64,000 bases of DNA from Bagarius yarrelli (lineage: Eukaryota > Chordata > Actinopteri > Siluriformes > Sisoridae). Position 1 is the stretch's first letter. Each line of letters begins with the position of its first letter. Below, piece after piece: positions 1 to 30,374 of the stretch. The notes beneath the pieces are model-generated. The model was not told the DNA's origin and did not search any database. It saw only the letters and a program-made list of their open reading frames with translations. The position numbers were made by a program, and so were the translations under genes. Location: assembly GCA_005784505.1 (NCBI GenBank), contig VCAZ01000012.1, positions 1,174,501-1,238,500 on the forward strand, given 5' to 3'.

Positions 1-18579
<18,579 letters not shown>

Positions 18580-18900
18580 TTTAAATTCAGCTCAGAGAGA
18601 CGGGATGCAGCACAGAAAGTCTTCCTGTCACTTCCCTGCATGGAGCAGCAGCTCATCCCGGACAGCCATCAGGAAAACAATCATAAACTCCAGCAACGCC
18701 GTGAGGATCCGGTTATTTAAAACAAATTGCAATAACGCAAAGGTGCGTGCTTAACCTTGCTGGAAACGCTCTCTGCGCGCGCTCACATCCCAGCGATCCG
18801 CTTGGCAAGTTAGCTACGTGTGACGTCATTGATCCTGCGCAGCCAACCAGGCGGCTCGAAAGGATAAACTACAGGACTGATGTGCGGTTTAGACAAGACA
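18580..18900 (-). promoter_or_regulatory. slc4a8: slc4a8 5' untranslated region and promoter, with a full CRE palindrome
   Basis: The 300 bp upstream of the slc4a8 start codon are GC-richer than their surroundings and free of simple repeats. They hold a perfect cAMP-response element TGACGTCA at 18821-18828 and a CTGCGCAG palindrome at about 18835. The transcription start is not visible. A second CpG-dense block lies in intron 1 at about 18040-18320. Confidence 0.5.
18821..18828. promoter_or_regulatory. Consensus CRE (TGACGTCA)
   Basis: This is an eight-base perfect palindrome identical to the CREB/ATF consensus, about 240 bp upstream of the slc4a8 start codon. Its position is typical for CREB-responsive promoters. 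Use is inferred. Confidence 0.5.
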
Positions 18901-19021
18901 CACAAGGGAGACTGAGAATTAGAGATGATAGCATTTTCTTTAACTTAATAATACGTATAATAATAATTAATAGAAATTACTATTATTAGTAATATTTTTG
19001 CTATTATTATTATCATCATTA

Positions 19022-19378
19022 TTCATTCATCTTCTATACAAGCTTATTCCCTAATTCGGGGTCACAGGGATCTGCTGGAGTCTATCCCAGTCGTCTCTGA
19101 AAGGGCGAAAGACAGGAGGGGGACACCCTGGACAGGTTACCAGTCCATTACAGGGCCACACACACACACTCCTATGGACAATTTAGAATCACCAATCAAT
19201 CTAACATACATGTTCTTGGACTGTAGGAAGAAACCGGAGAACCCGGAGAAAACCCACACAAGCACAGGGAGAACATACAAACTCCACACAGAATGGAGCC
19301 TGCCTAGGAATCAAACCCGGGACCTTCTTGCTGTGAGGCAACAGTGCTAATCACCAAACCACCATCGTGCTGCCATCA
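19022..19378 (-). mobile_element. SINE family A, near full length, reverse
   Basis: This is the most complete family A copy, about 355 bp. It starts with the tail (ATTCATTCATCTTCTATACA; GGGTCACAGGGATCTGCTGG) and runs through GGAGGGGGACACCCTGGACA and CCACACAGAATGGAGCC. It ends with the tRNA-like head (AATCAAACCCGGGACCTTCT, reverse B box). It sits in the gap between slc4a8 and ttll3. Confidence 0.75.
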
Positions 19379-19379
19379 T

Positions 19380-19915
19380 GATTATTATTATTGATAATAA
19401 TAATATTTTTTAAGACAGTATTTTCAAGTATGTTGACATCTTGGGTAAAATTTTATGATGATTATATAAAGAATTTCAAAAATGCATAGTGTGAGAGGCA
19501 AGTTGTACGTCTGACATAACTAATGTGTGTTAATACATTGACATGGTGTTAATTCCGATCTTAAAATCTCAACCTTGGTACATACATCCAGGAACAAAAT
19601 CCAGTAAGGAAATCTTACAATAAATAAGATGAGTTATCACAAAATCAATGCATGATTAATAACATCTGAGTGTTTGCATCATGGAAGAAGAGAGTTTCCA
19701 CTGAAACTGTGAATTAGATTAAGGACAGAAAGGTTTCAGTGTGTTTGAGTGTTCAGAGCAGAGAAGGTCTCTTGTTGACACACTGAGAATAGAATTTGAC
19801 TAGGAAAATGTGCAGGTCTACGTATTTGTGTATGTGTGTGAACTTACAAAGGCAACAATCCAACTGGCAGTGATTTGTATCTGAGTTTCTGCTCGGAACT
19901 TTTTATTACAGTGTG
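19380..19915. other. Intergenic stretch between slc4a8 and ttll3
   Basis: AT-rich sequence with no exon or repeat recognised. Confidence 0.4.
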
Positions 19916-19919
19916 TAAT

Positions 19920-20385
19920 GTGTAATCTTCTTCTTCTAGGGGTCTCCACAGCGAATCATCTGTCTCCACCTTATTCTGTCTCCACCCTATTCTCTACATC
20001 CTCTTTACTCACACACACTAACTTCATGTCCTCGTTTATCGCATCCGTATACCTCCTCTCTGGTCTTCCTCTTTACCTTCTGCCTGGTAGCTTCATTTCT
20101 AACATCCTCCTACCGATATATTCACTATCCCTCCTCTGTACATGTCCTCAATCTGGACTCCCTGACTTTCTCCCCAAAACATCTAATATGAGCCGTCCCC
20201 CTGATGAACTCGTTCCTAATCCTGTCCAACCTTGTCACTCCCAAAAAAAACCTCAGAAACCTCAGTGTGACATTCTCCTGTCACACTTCACTCCTGACAC
20301 GTTTCTCCACCCATTCCAACACATTCTCTATTGCTCTGGACTGTCAACCCCAAGTACTTAAACTCCTGTACCTTCTTCATTTTAT
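19920..20385 (-). mobile_element. Non-LTR retrotransposon fragment, same family as 11800-12960
   Basis: The minus strand reads KKVQEFKYLGLTVQSNREC (the FKYLG reverse-transcriptase motif) near 20340-20390, and RGRPDQRGGIRM-type sequence near 20040-20090. The segment between FKYLG and the C-terminal block is shortened. The 3' end GATTCGCTGTGGAGACCCC matches the other copy's GATTCGCTGTGGCGACCCC. Confidence 0.65.
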
Positions 20386-20689
20386 TACCGTGTAAGTGTA
20401 AGTAATAGTAAATAAATTATATATTTGTTTGTTTAATTTTTCTTTTAAATAACCCTATTTATACTTAAAATCTGATGGTTTTATGCTTAAACTGAGTAAT
20501 TTGGACATATTTAAATCACTGTTTAAAAACTGTCAGTGAAAATTTTGTGAAAAATCAATTGATCAATTGATGCATCACGGCGACTCGCTGCCGCCATCTA
20601 GTGTAATCTCTTCAGCACGACTTATCATTTACTGTAAACTGAGCTAATAAAATACTAATCATGCTTGTAATTAATCCTAATTATTAACC

Positions 20690-20990
20690 ATGTTAATGAA
20701 AGAAAGAAAAGAAAAGAAAGAAATGAAAAGAGGAGAAAAGAAAAGTGAAGAAAATCAGAGTCAAAAAGAAAGAAAGAAAATAAAAGAAAGAAAAAAAGGG
20801 AAGAAATGAAAAGAAAGAAAGAACGATAAGATAAAAAGAAAAGAAGGGAATGGAAAAAAGAAAAGAAAAGAAATAAAATAAAATAAAAAGAAATTATAAG
20901 AAAAAAAAGAAAAGAAAGGAAAAGAGAAGAGAAGAAAAGAAAAGAGAAGAGAGAAGAAAAAAGAAAAGATAAGGGGGGAAAAGGTATTTA
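20690..20990. repeat. 300-bp polypurine tract
   Basis: The plus strand is almost only A and G (AAAGAAAG, AAAAGAAAAG and similar motifs without a fixed period). It lies about 110 bp upstream of the ttll3 X-boxes in the head-to-head gap. Long homopurine tracts with partial mirror symmetry can form triplex DNA. Confidence 0.85.
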
Positions 20991-21100
20991 AAAGAAACGA
21001 TCCTCCCTAAAATAATGGAATTATTTGGTTTAGTAGTTTAAAATAACGGAATCGAATTAAGCGAGTCGTTTTTGCGACAGTTAAACCGTGTGTCGTCTCC

Positions 21101-21128
21101 GTTGCTGGGAAACCGTTGTCATGGGAAC
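21101..21128 (+). promoter_or_regulatory. Two adjacent RFX X-boxes in the ttll3 promoter
   Basis: GTTGCTGGGAAAC at 21101-21113 has both half sites (GTTGCT and GGAAAC) with a one-base spacer. GTTGTCATGGGAAC at 21115-21128 has GTTGTC and GGGAAC around AT, close to the GTTGCCATGGCAAC consensus. RFX factors bind such sites in promoters of ciliary genes. The pair lies just upstream of the likely 5' exon of ttll3, a ciliary tubulin ligase, which supports the assignment. Binding itself is inferred. Confidence 0.65.
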
Positions 21129-21129
21129 T

Positions 21130-21214
21130 CTTAACAACTAAGCGCGAGACGGGGGCAGACGGTTTGTAGAATCAGAATCAGAAACGGAAGCCGGAGGATT
21201 GAACCGGAAACCGG
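21130..21214 (+). other. ttll3: Candidate non-coding first exon of ttll3
   Basis: This GC-rich, ATG-free stretch directly follows the X-boxes. It ends in a good donor, CCGG followed by GTGAGA at 21215. It could splice to the exon at 23689. The start of transcription is not visible, so the boundaries are an estimate. Confidence 0.4.
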
Positions 21215-21663
21215 GTGAGAAAACGGGAAATAGAAACTGACTGTAAGTAATGTGACATTTTCTGTATAACGGAAACAGAAATTTAGAGAAATCACGTGAT
21301 CTTTTATAGAACTGATCGTTAAACACGTGTGACTGTCAGATCGGGGCAGTCAGTGGAAATGTTTATCCTGCAGATTTAAGACAAAAAATCTCACGTCCGC
21401 TCAGTGCAAAAAATGATTTCTGGTGCGTTTTTACGCACGGAGCTGCGGACATGCGCACATCACATCGCTCTGCCATTGTGTGAGTTTCGCTTCATTGTTG
21501 CAGGTGACATCCAATCACAGGTGCAGGTGTGAACATAGGCTCAGGTGTGTTTTGGAAACTTCCTGTCATCTGATCACTCAAACAGAATGTCTTCACCAAA
21601 GATTTCATTAAGAATCTTTCCTTTAAATCTTTTCCCACGTCCGAAAGTTATCCACATTAAAAG

Positions 21664-21832
21664 TCCCTGTGATGGACTGGTGATCAGGTTGTTCATTGAT
21701 AGACTGCAGCCATCTCTGAAAGGGTGGAAGGCAGGAGGGGGACACCCTGGACAGATCACCAGTCCATCACAGGGCCACACACACACACTCACACCTATGG
21801 GCAATTTAGAATCACCAATCAATCTAACCAAT
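21664..21832. mobile_element. SINE family A fold-back
   Basis: Two oppositely oriented tails of family A form a perfect 21-bp inverted repeat: CCCTGTGATGGACTGGTGAT at 21665 and its complement ending at 21774. About 68 bp of family A body (GGAGGGGGACACCCTGG) lies between them. The right part continues as a normal reverse copy to about 21832. It lies in the first ttll3 intron. Confidence 0.65.
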
Positions 21833-21979
21833 CTATCATATTTTTGCGTTTTTTTTTTGCATCGCAAGCATTTTGAGAGTTCTGACAAACTTCCAGAAAA
21901 GTGAAACACTGCTGTAGACTATTGTATGATGGGTTTTTAATGCCTGACGCACCTTTCTGATGCTGCTGTTTGGGTCTGT

Positions 21980-22011
<32 letters not shown>

Positions 22012-22016
22012 GTGTG
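21980..22016. repeat. (GT)n microsatellite bordering the pentamer satellite
   Basis: GT repeat ending directly at the start of the pentamer array. Confidence 0.9.
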
Positions 22017-22019
22017 TAC

Positions 22020-23664
22020 ATGTACATCACATCGCATCACATTACATCACATCACAGCACATCACAACACATCACAGCAAATCACAGCACATCACATCAC
22101 ATTACAGCACATCACAGCACATCACATTACAGCACATCACAACACATCACAGCACAGCACAGCACACATTACAGCACATCACAGCACAGCACATTACAAC
22201 ACATTACAACACATCACAGCACAACACATTATAGCACATCACATTACATTACAGCATATCACATTACAGCATATCACATCACATCACATTGCAGCACATC
22301 ACAGCACATCACATCACATTACACAGCACATCACAGCACAGCACATCACATTCACATCACATTACAGCACATCACATCACATCACATCACATCACATCAC
22401 ATTACAGCACATCACATTCACACAGCACATCACATCACATACAGCATCACATTACAGCACATACAGCACATCACATTACAGCACATCACACATCACAGCA
22501 CATCACATCACATTACAGCACATCACATTACACATTACAGCACACATTCATACACATCACATCACATTACAGCACATCACATCACAGCAAATCACAGCAC
22601 ATCACATTACAGCACATCACAGCACAGCACATTACAGCACATCACCACAGCACAACACATTATAGCACATCACATTACATCATATCACATCACACATCAC
22701 ATTCACACAGCACATCACAGCACATCACATACATCACATTCACATCACATCAACATCACATCACATCACATCACAATCACACATTACAGCACATCACATC
22801 ACATTACAGCACATCACATACAGTACATCACATACAGCACATCACATCACATCGCATCACATTACAGCACATCACAGCACATCACATTACACAGCATATC
22901 ACATCACATCACATTTACAGCACATCACATCACAGCACATCATCACATCACATTACAGCACATCACATACAGCACATAATCCATCACATCACATCAGCAC
23001 ATCACAGCACATCACATCACATTCACGCACATCACATACAGCACATCACATCACATCACAGCACATCACATCACATTCACTACAGCACAGACATCACATC
23101 ACATCACATCACACATCACATCACATCACATTACAGCACATCACATCACATCACAGCACATCACAGCACATCACATCACATTACAGCACATCACATTACA
23201 GCACATCACATTACAGCACATCACATCACATCTCATTACAGCAAATCACACAGTACATCACATTACAGTCACATCACATTGAAGCACATCACAGCACATC
23301 ACATCACATCACATCACAGCACATCACATTACAGCACATCACAACACATCACATCACATCACATTACATCACATCAAAGCACATCACATCACATCACATC
23401 ACATCACATTACAGCACATCACATTACAGCACATCACATTACATCACATCACATCACATCACATTACATCACATCACATCACATCACATTACAGCACATC
23501 ACATCACATCATCACAGCACATCACATTACAGACACACAGCACATCACATCACAATCACATTGCACATCACATTACACATCACATCACATTACATCACAT
23601 CACATTACAGCACATTACATCACAGCACATCACATAACAGCACATTACAGCACATCACAGCACT
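22020..23664. repeat. 1.6-kb pentamer satellite (ACATC/ACATT/ACAGC)n
   Basis: About 330 five-base units, mainly ACATC, ACATT, ACAGC and ACAAC, run without unique interruption. Occasional single-base gains or losses shift the phase. No plus-strand stop arises from these units, so open frames of 339 and 470 codons (HITSH-type repeats) appear in it; they are not genes. It ends 24 bp before a ttll3 exon. Confidence 0.92.
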
Positions 23665-23688
23665 TCACTCTTCTGTTTATTTCCACAG

Positions 23689-23745
23689 AACTGCAGACTG
23701 ATTCAGACAATCCTCAGCAACGGAGAATGCATCAGCATACACCAG
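23689..23745 (+). CDS. ttll3: ttll3 start exon (favoured model)
   Basis: After the acceptor TTTCCACAG the exon holds an ATG at 23727 (context GGAGAATGC) and ends in a donor GTCACAC at 23746. Joined to an acceptor TAATAG at 23919-23921, it reads MHQHTPDSLQQTKIRRRGVS and stays in frame with the conserved part. Joining to the alternative acceptor TTCAG at 23930-23932 would read the exon in another frame without an ATG and would need an upstream start. Positions 23689-23726 are 5' UTR in the favoured model. Confidence 0.5.
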
Positions 23746-24340
23746 GTCACACACACACACACACACACACTGTACACACTACATGCCGATTCTTTCTTAA
23801 TTTTTTATTTGTTGTTGTTCTTTCCTTTTTTTATTGTTTTTTTCTTTCTTTCTTTTTTCTTTCTTTCTTTCTTTCCTTCTATATATGTGTGTGTGTGGGG
23901 GGGTGTTATTGTGTGTAATAGATTCCCTTCAGCAGACCAAGATACGGCGCAGGGGTGTGAGTTTTCCTGTAATACACATTGACAAACTGAGAGCTGCTAA
24001 AGCGTTAGCGACCAAGGCTGTAAAGGTCAGTGTCTTCTGTTCATTATTAATTCCCCAGATCTCATAAACCCAAAGTTTACACAGAACATAGAACCCGGTA
24101 AAACAGGGTCTACTGCAGGTCTTGATGCCCAATTCTCATTTGGTGACTATATCCGATTTGTTTTATGCCCTGCTTACATCATCTTTTAAAACTAACCTGT
24201 ATCTGATATCTGCATTTACACTATACACAGCATATTCCGCATATTTAAAGATGGTGCTCCATTGAGGGTGAGAAATAATTGAAAAGCCCTTAATACAGCC
24301 TGGGGTATTGTGGCATTGATCGCTAAATAAATATAAATAA

Positions 24341-24382
<42 letters not shown>

Positions 24383-25916
24383 TGTATGGCCTTTCGCCCT
24401 TTCAGAGGCGGCTGCTATAGACTCCAGCAGATCCCCGTGATCCTGAAATAAAGGGATTTGGAAAATGAATGAATGAATAAATGAATAAACTAAATATACT
24501 GTTGGTGTCCACCTGCGTTATGTGCCACCGTAGCTTATTCAATGGCAGGTGAAAATCTGATCTGTCTGGAGCAAGAAGGGTTAAGGGTCTTGCTCAAGGA
24601 CCCAACAGTGGTTGGCTTGCACCCAAGTGTTTTTGATTTTCAGATCAACAGGCAGTGGTGGGCCTGAACCCAGGTCTTCCTGGTCTTCAAATTAGCAACA
24701 CAGCACCTTAACCGTTTGAGCCACCACCACCACTGTGACATGTAGTCCAGCTGTGTTCCTGCTTGTCCAGGGTCCAGAAATGATAACCCGCTGTTTTATT
24801 TGTTTATGATGTATAATGATGAGTGTAATGTATTGTGTTTTATTGCAATGTCAGGAAAAGAAGGTGTTCTCGGTGCAGGGGCCGTACCCTGTGATTCGCG
24901 CAGGTCTCAGAGCCAGAGGTTGGGTGGAGCGCCGACTGCCTCGCTGCTCCATACGGGCTCAAGACCACGAGACTGAAGCTACAGAGGAGAATGACAGCAG
25001 CAACGATGATGGTAAGGATTTTTAGGTTAGACAGATACAATTGAAACAAATGTAATTGGGTACAGGGGCACTGCTCGCAATTGTGGGTCCTATAAAATTA
25101 TTTCTATTATGTTACTGCTAGTACTGTTACTACTAATAAAACAGAATGTGTGGGCCCTTACAATAGTCGTCGCCCCACCCAGCAGCACATTGACTGTGTC
25201 TGTAAAGTGTTGTGTATGCTTTTTTATAGTGTAAATGTAAATGTCTTTATTATCTTTATGACCCCATTCTAGAAAATTTGGAGTCAGAGCACAGGGTCAG
25301 CTATGATACAGTGCCCCTGGAGCAGCTAGGGTTAAGGGTCCTGCTTAAGGACCCAACACTGGCAGACTGTTGACGATAGGGCTTAAACCCTGGTCTTCCA
25401 ATCATCAACTTAGCACATAATGATGAGATAATGAGACACCTGCCCCTACAAGGAGATATCAAAAATTTCGAGACAAGCCAGCAGATGGTATCACAAGGCT
25501 GTATGCATAGTCACAAAGAGCACAACCTTAAGTGCCCTTGTAATACCATCTGTTGGTGTCAGGATATACTTCGGTAACAGCAAAATAATTCAGTGTCAAT
25601 TAATAAATAAATAAATGTCCTTAAGCGCCTACAACAATGCTGGTAAAGTCTACTTCAGGGGTGGGCAATCCTGGTCGGGGTGGGTGTCCTGCAAAGTTTA
25701 GCTCTAACTTGCCTCAACATACTAAGTAAACCTCAACACACTAAGTAAACACAAGTAAACCTAGCAAGATCTTGATTAGTTGGTACAGGTGTGTTTGATT
25801 AGTTGGAGCTAAACTTTGCAGGACACCCCAACCCTTCAGGACCGAGATTGCCCCCCCCGATCAGAAAAGGCTTTATTGTCAGGTACAGGGCTATTAAAAG
25901 CACAAGTAAAATACAG

Positions 25917-25989
<73 letters not shown>

Positions 25990-28900
25990 ATTTAATATCC
26001 TTAGTATTCATGCTTAAAGTCTGTGAATGTGACACCAAGAAATATTTCAGAGCTGCAGCTCAATCTCTGCCTCACTGAAGAGAACATGTTATCTTTGAGT
26101 CTTCTGTACACTTACAGATCGTGGACTGGACAGGGAGGACGACGCAGATGACATGTACAACCTCATGGTGAGCATTAATTCTGTGAAATACCTTATTTAT
26201 ATTCACACATTTATCAGACACTCTTATCCAGTGTGACTTTCACCTAGAACAGTGGCCACCAAACCTTTTTCTCTGTAAGAACCACAGAAGGGCAAATTGG
26301 ATATGGCGGACTTAACTAGTAAGAGAGGTAAACGGGCACTTAGGGCCACAGAACACCAGACGGCACCCAACAAATTCTCAGAAGATTCTATAAAGCATGA
26401 ATAACATATTAGTTTTCTGTAGTATTTGGTTTGGTCAGGAACAGAAAATGACCCGGTTTTATAGAATGTTAAAAGATAAAATATGACAGATGAGACAGAT
26501 GTTTCTTTGCATTAAACAGTCTCCAGTATTTTAAATCAACTTTTCTCTTTCCTGTTCAACCCTTTTTGTTACCTGTGAATGTCTTGCTGGTTGGCGTGTG
26601 GTAGCACCTGCTCAACATCATAGAACGATATGTTGACTGTAGCGCTCTGTTGGTGGGGAATCGAACAATCTATTCTACATTACTAACTAAGGAGGATTTT
26701 AGTTTAACCCTTATTATCAAGATACAGATATAATACAAGTAAAACATCTGTCTATACCCCCCTAACATACATGTTTTTGGACTGTGGGAGGAAACCGGAG
26801 AACCAGGAGTAAACACACATAAGCACAGGGAGAACATGCAAACTCCAAAGAAAGACCCCTGCTGGGGATACAAACCTGAAACCTAAAGACACAGTGCTGC
26901 CCTAAATAAAACATTATTTTTTTAATTTATACTTATGTCTCTATTTATTTATAAATATGTCTCTAGCCTTGTTTAGTGGCAGCTTGGTGTCCTGAGATTT
27001 GAACTCATGACCTTCTGACCACTTCTCCATACAACACATACATAACATAATAAGTTCTGGTTTCTTTGTTTTATGTCTACATTCTCAGCCTGAATGTCTT
27101 TGTCTTGTGTCTTCGGTAGTCTCGTCTGGTGCACCATGAAATGACGAATTTCTACTGGACTACAAAGAAAGACACAATCGACTACCAGTCATTACAAAAA
27201 GACCAGATGACTAATCACTACGTGAAAGCAGAAGCCTTCACCACCAAGGTCCACCATTTCACTAGAAATCAACTAACAGTCTCAACTGATAGACTTTACA
27301 GACGCTGTTAACACATGTCTGATTCTGTTTCTCTGCCTCAGGTGGGCTTGTGCATGAGTTTGAGAAATCTGCAATGGTTCGACTCAACAGATCCTGACAC
27401 CTTCTTTCCACGCTGCTACCGACTGGCAGCCGAGGACGACAAGCAAGCCTTTATCGGTTAAAGATAATTAGATTATGTACATGAACAGTGATTTGTAATG
27501 GTTTAGTGCTGGTCATTAAGCTCAGTGTCACCCCCTGCAGATGATTTCAGACGTACTGCGTGCACAAGCCTGCTCCGGTATATTGTAGAGAGAGCTGAAG
27601 GGCAAGCGATGAGCGACAGAAAGGGTAAGACCAACAAAACGTGTAAAATGTGATTATTTAGTTCTTATTTTTAATAGTGAGAACACGCAAACCACTGGAG
27701 AACATGCAAACTTCACACAGAGAGACCCCTGCCCAGGAATCGAACCCGGGACTCTCTTGTTGTGAGGCAATAGTGCTAACCACTTAGCCACTGTGCTGCC
27801 CTTATAGTAGCTTATCAATATCTTAAATCAGATTTATATTTTATTTGTCACCTACATCATTATACACAGTACAACATGTAGTGAAATGTTCTTTCTGACT
27901 CTTTCCAGGAAAGGGATAAAAGAAAAGTAGTACAGGGTTAGAAAAAAAATGTTTAATTAATTTAAATCAAAATATACGGAAAAAAATAGAATAGAATAAA
28001 ATTAAACAAAATATCGGATTCCCGATTCACGTTCTAGACAATGTTAAGCAGCTGTTTAGTTTGTTTATGCCTTGGGTCTGATCTGTGCAGTGTAATAATC
28101 CTCATACCCCATGTTGCCCTGCCTTAATTCTCTCCATCCCTGTGTGCAGGTTCGAACAAGCGAAATAAAGCGCAAACCAAGAGGAGGATTGGAGTTGGAC
28201 TGATTGAGACGGCAATGCGCATGTGTCAGGAGTATCTCAACAGCCTGGAACACTGCGACATAGACATCTCACTGGAAGCCCCGCCCAATCTGTCAGAGAA
28301 GCAGTGGGCAAAATTCATCCACAGCTACTACCTGGTCATTCAGTGAGTACAACATTACAGACAACGTTATTACCAAATTATTGTAATTAATCTCATGTAG
28401 TTTCGATAAATTAACATTTTATGCATCAGACGTTAGACGTTCTTCAAATATTCTAAATCCAGGATTGGTATCAAAATAAATCCTGGCAGGAATTTGGGCC
28501 ATACCAGAGCTTTTATTGACACAAAGCGAAAATTAAGCTCCACCCACATTAGCAAAATTATTTTGCATATTTAAATGAACTAATATTTCCTTCCATCTTG
28601 GTCTAGTTTTGCATAGACGGGATTAAGACTACATTTACATTTCTGTTATTTGGTAGACTCCCTTATCTAGAGTGACTTACATTTATTTCAGTTACACTAC
28701 TAAGACAACAGGCTGTAGCGGCCTTGCTTTGGGGCCCAACAGTGGTAATTTAGTGGTGCTGGGAGGAAAACCCACAATCACCTGGTTATCAGTCCAACAC
28801 CTTAACCACTGAGCTACCACCTCCCCAGACTTCTAGCAAAAGTGAACTTTATAACAGTTTTTATTATAGACTGACTGACAACCAAGCAACCAATCAAAAT

Positions 28901-29411
28901 CCTTTTTTATTCGATGTCACATGTTATATAATCAGTAAGACTGACTTATAGGTCTGGAAGTGTTTACAGTTTTGTGCACCTTCTTGGATTAGAGAAAAGT
29001 AGTTAAGTTAAGTTAAGTTAACTGATGCTACTTTATCACATACAGCAACGATTAGAAGAAAAAAAACAACAAAAGTTGTTAATGACCAGTCAGACCTGCT
29101 GGAGATGTGAGTGACAGCGAGCTCTGGACACCAGATCTGGGTGTTGCCACCTCAGAGAAATGTTATTATCTTAGCAACCGACTGTGATGAACCAAATTAA
29201 TCCAAATATTTAGCATTAATCTCTTATCTTTTATTTCTGTCTCTGTTTGCAGTGATGGAGTAATATTAGAGGGATGTATAGAGTATGCAGAACGCTGTCA
29301 GTCCATGCTAGCCCGAATGAAAAGGGTCTGTCCACAGCTGGAGACTGATGGAGTCAGTAACATCTGGATCATTAAACCAGGAGCTAAATCAAGAGGCAGA
29401 GGTAAGATAGG

Positions 29412-29463
<52 letters not shown>

Positions 29464-29705
29464 GAGAGACAGAGAAAGACAGAGACAGAGAGATAGAGAG
29501 AGAGAAAGTGAGAAAAAAGAGAGAAATAGAGAGACAATAAGAAAAAAGAAGAGAAAGAGTGAGAGACAGAGATAGAAATAGAGAAAAAAGAGAGAGAGGG
29601 AGAGATTTAAAAGTTATATGTGTGTGTACATTTTTATGTTTGTGTATGTTTGTGTATGTGTTTTTTACAGTATTGTGTATATATTTTTTAGTTTTTGTGT
29701 TTTTA

Positions 29706-29766
<61 letters not shown>

Positions 29767-30044
29767 TATATATTGAGTATATAATTTTATACACTGTATG
29801 TTATATAAATATAATTGTTTTAGTTATAGTGTGCGTCTGTTATTATCAGTGTTTTTGTAAGTATTGTGTATATATTATATTGTAATATATATAATATATA
29901 TTATTATTGTGTGTATTTGTGTTAGATATTTTTTACTGTGTATTTTTTTGTATATACTGTATATATGCTAATTGTTGTACCACTATTAGATATTTTAGTT
30001 TTATATTGTGTGTATATTTGTTAGTTTTTTGTGATATATATATA

Positions 30045-30132
<88 letters not shown>

Positions 30133-30336
30133 TGTATATAATTTATGATATACATTGTGCATTTATATTGATTATTTGTGAGTATTGTGTGTATAAGCTA
30201 TTTGAGTGTGTTATGTGTTTAAGTTCAATATTTGTGTAAGGTATTTGTGTTGTGTATATATTTCTGTCATTCTGCATATTTACGGTAGTCATGTTATTTG
30301 TCATTGATGATCTAGGGTGTAGTGATATCGATGTGT

Positions 30337-30374
<38 letters not shown>

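Noticed and set aside
21960..23701. Open frames of 231, 339 and 470 codons with HITSH/ITAHH repeats
   Set aside because: They come from a pentamer satellite whose units contain no plus-strand stop in any phase; similar frames are open in several phases and there is no non-repeat coding sequence.
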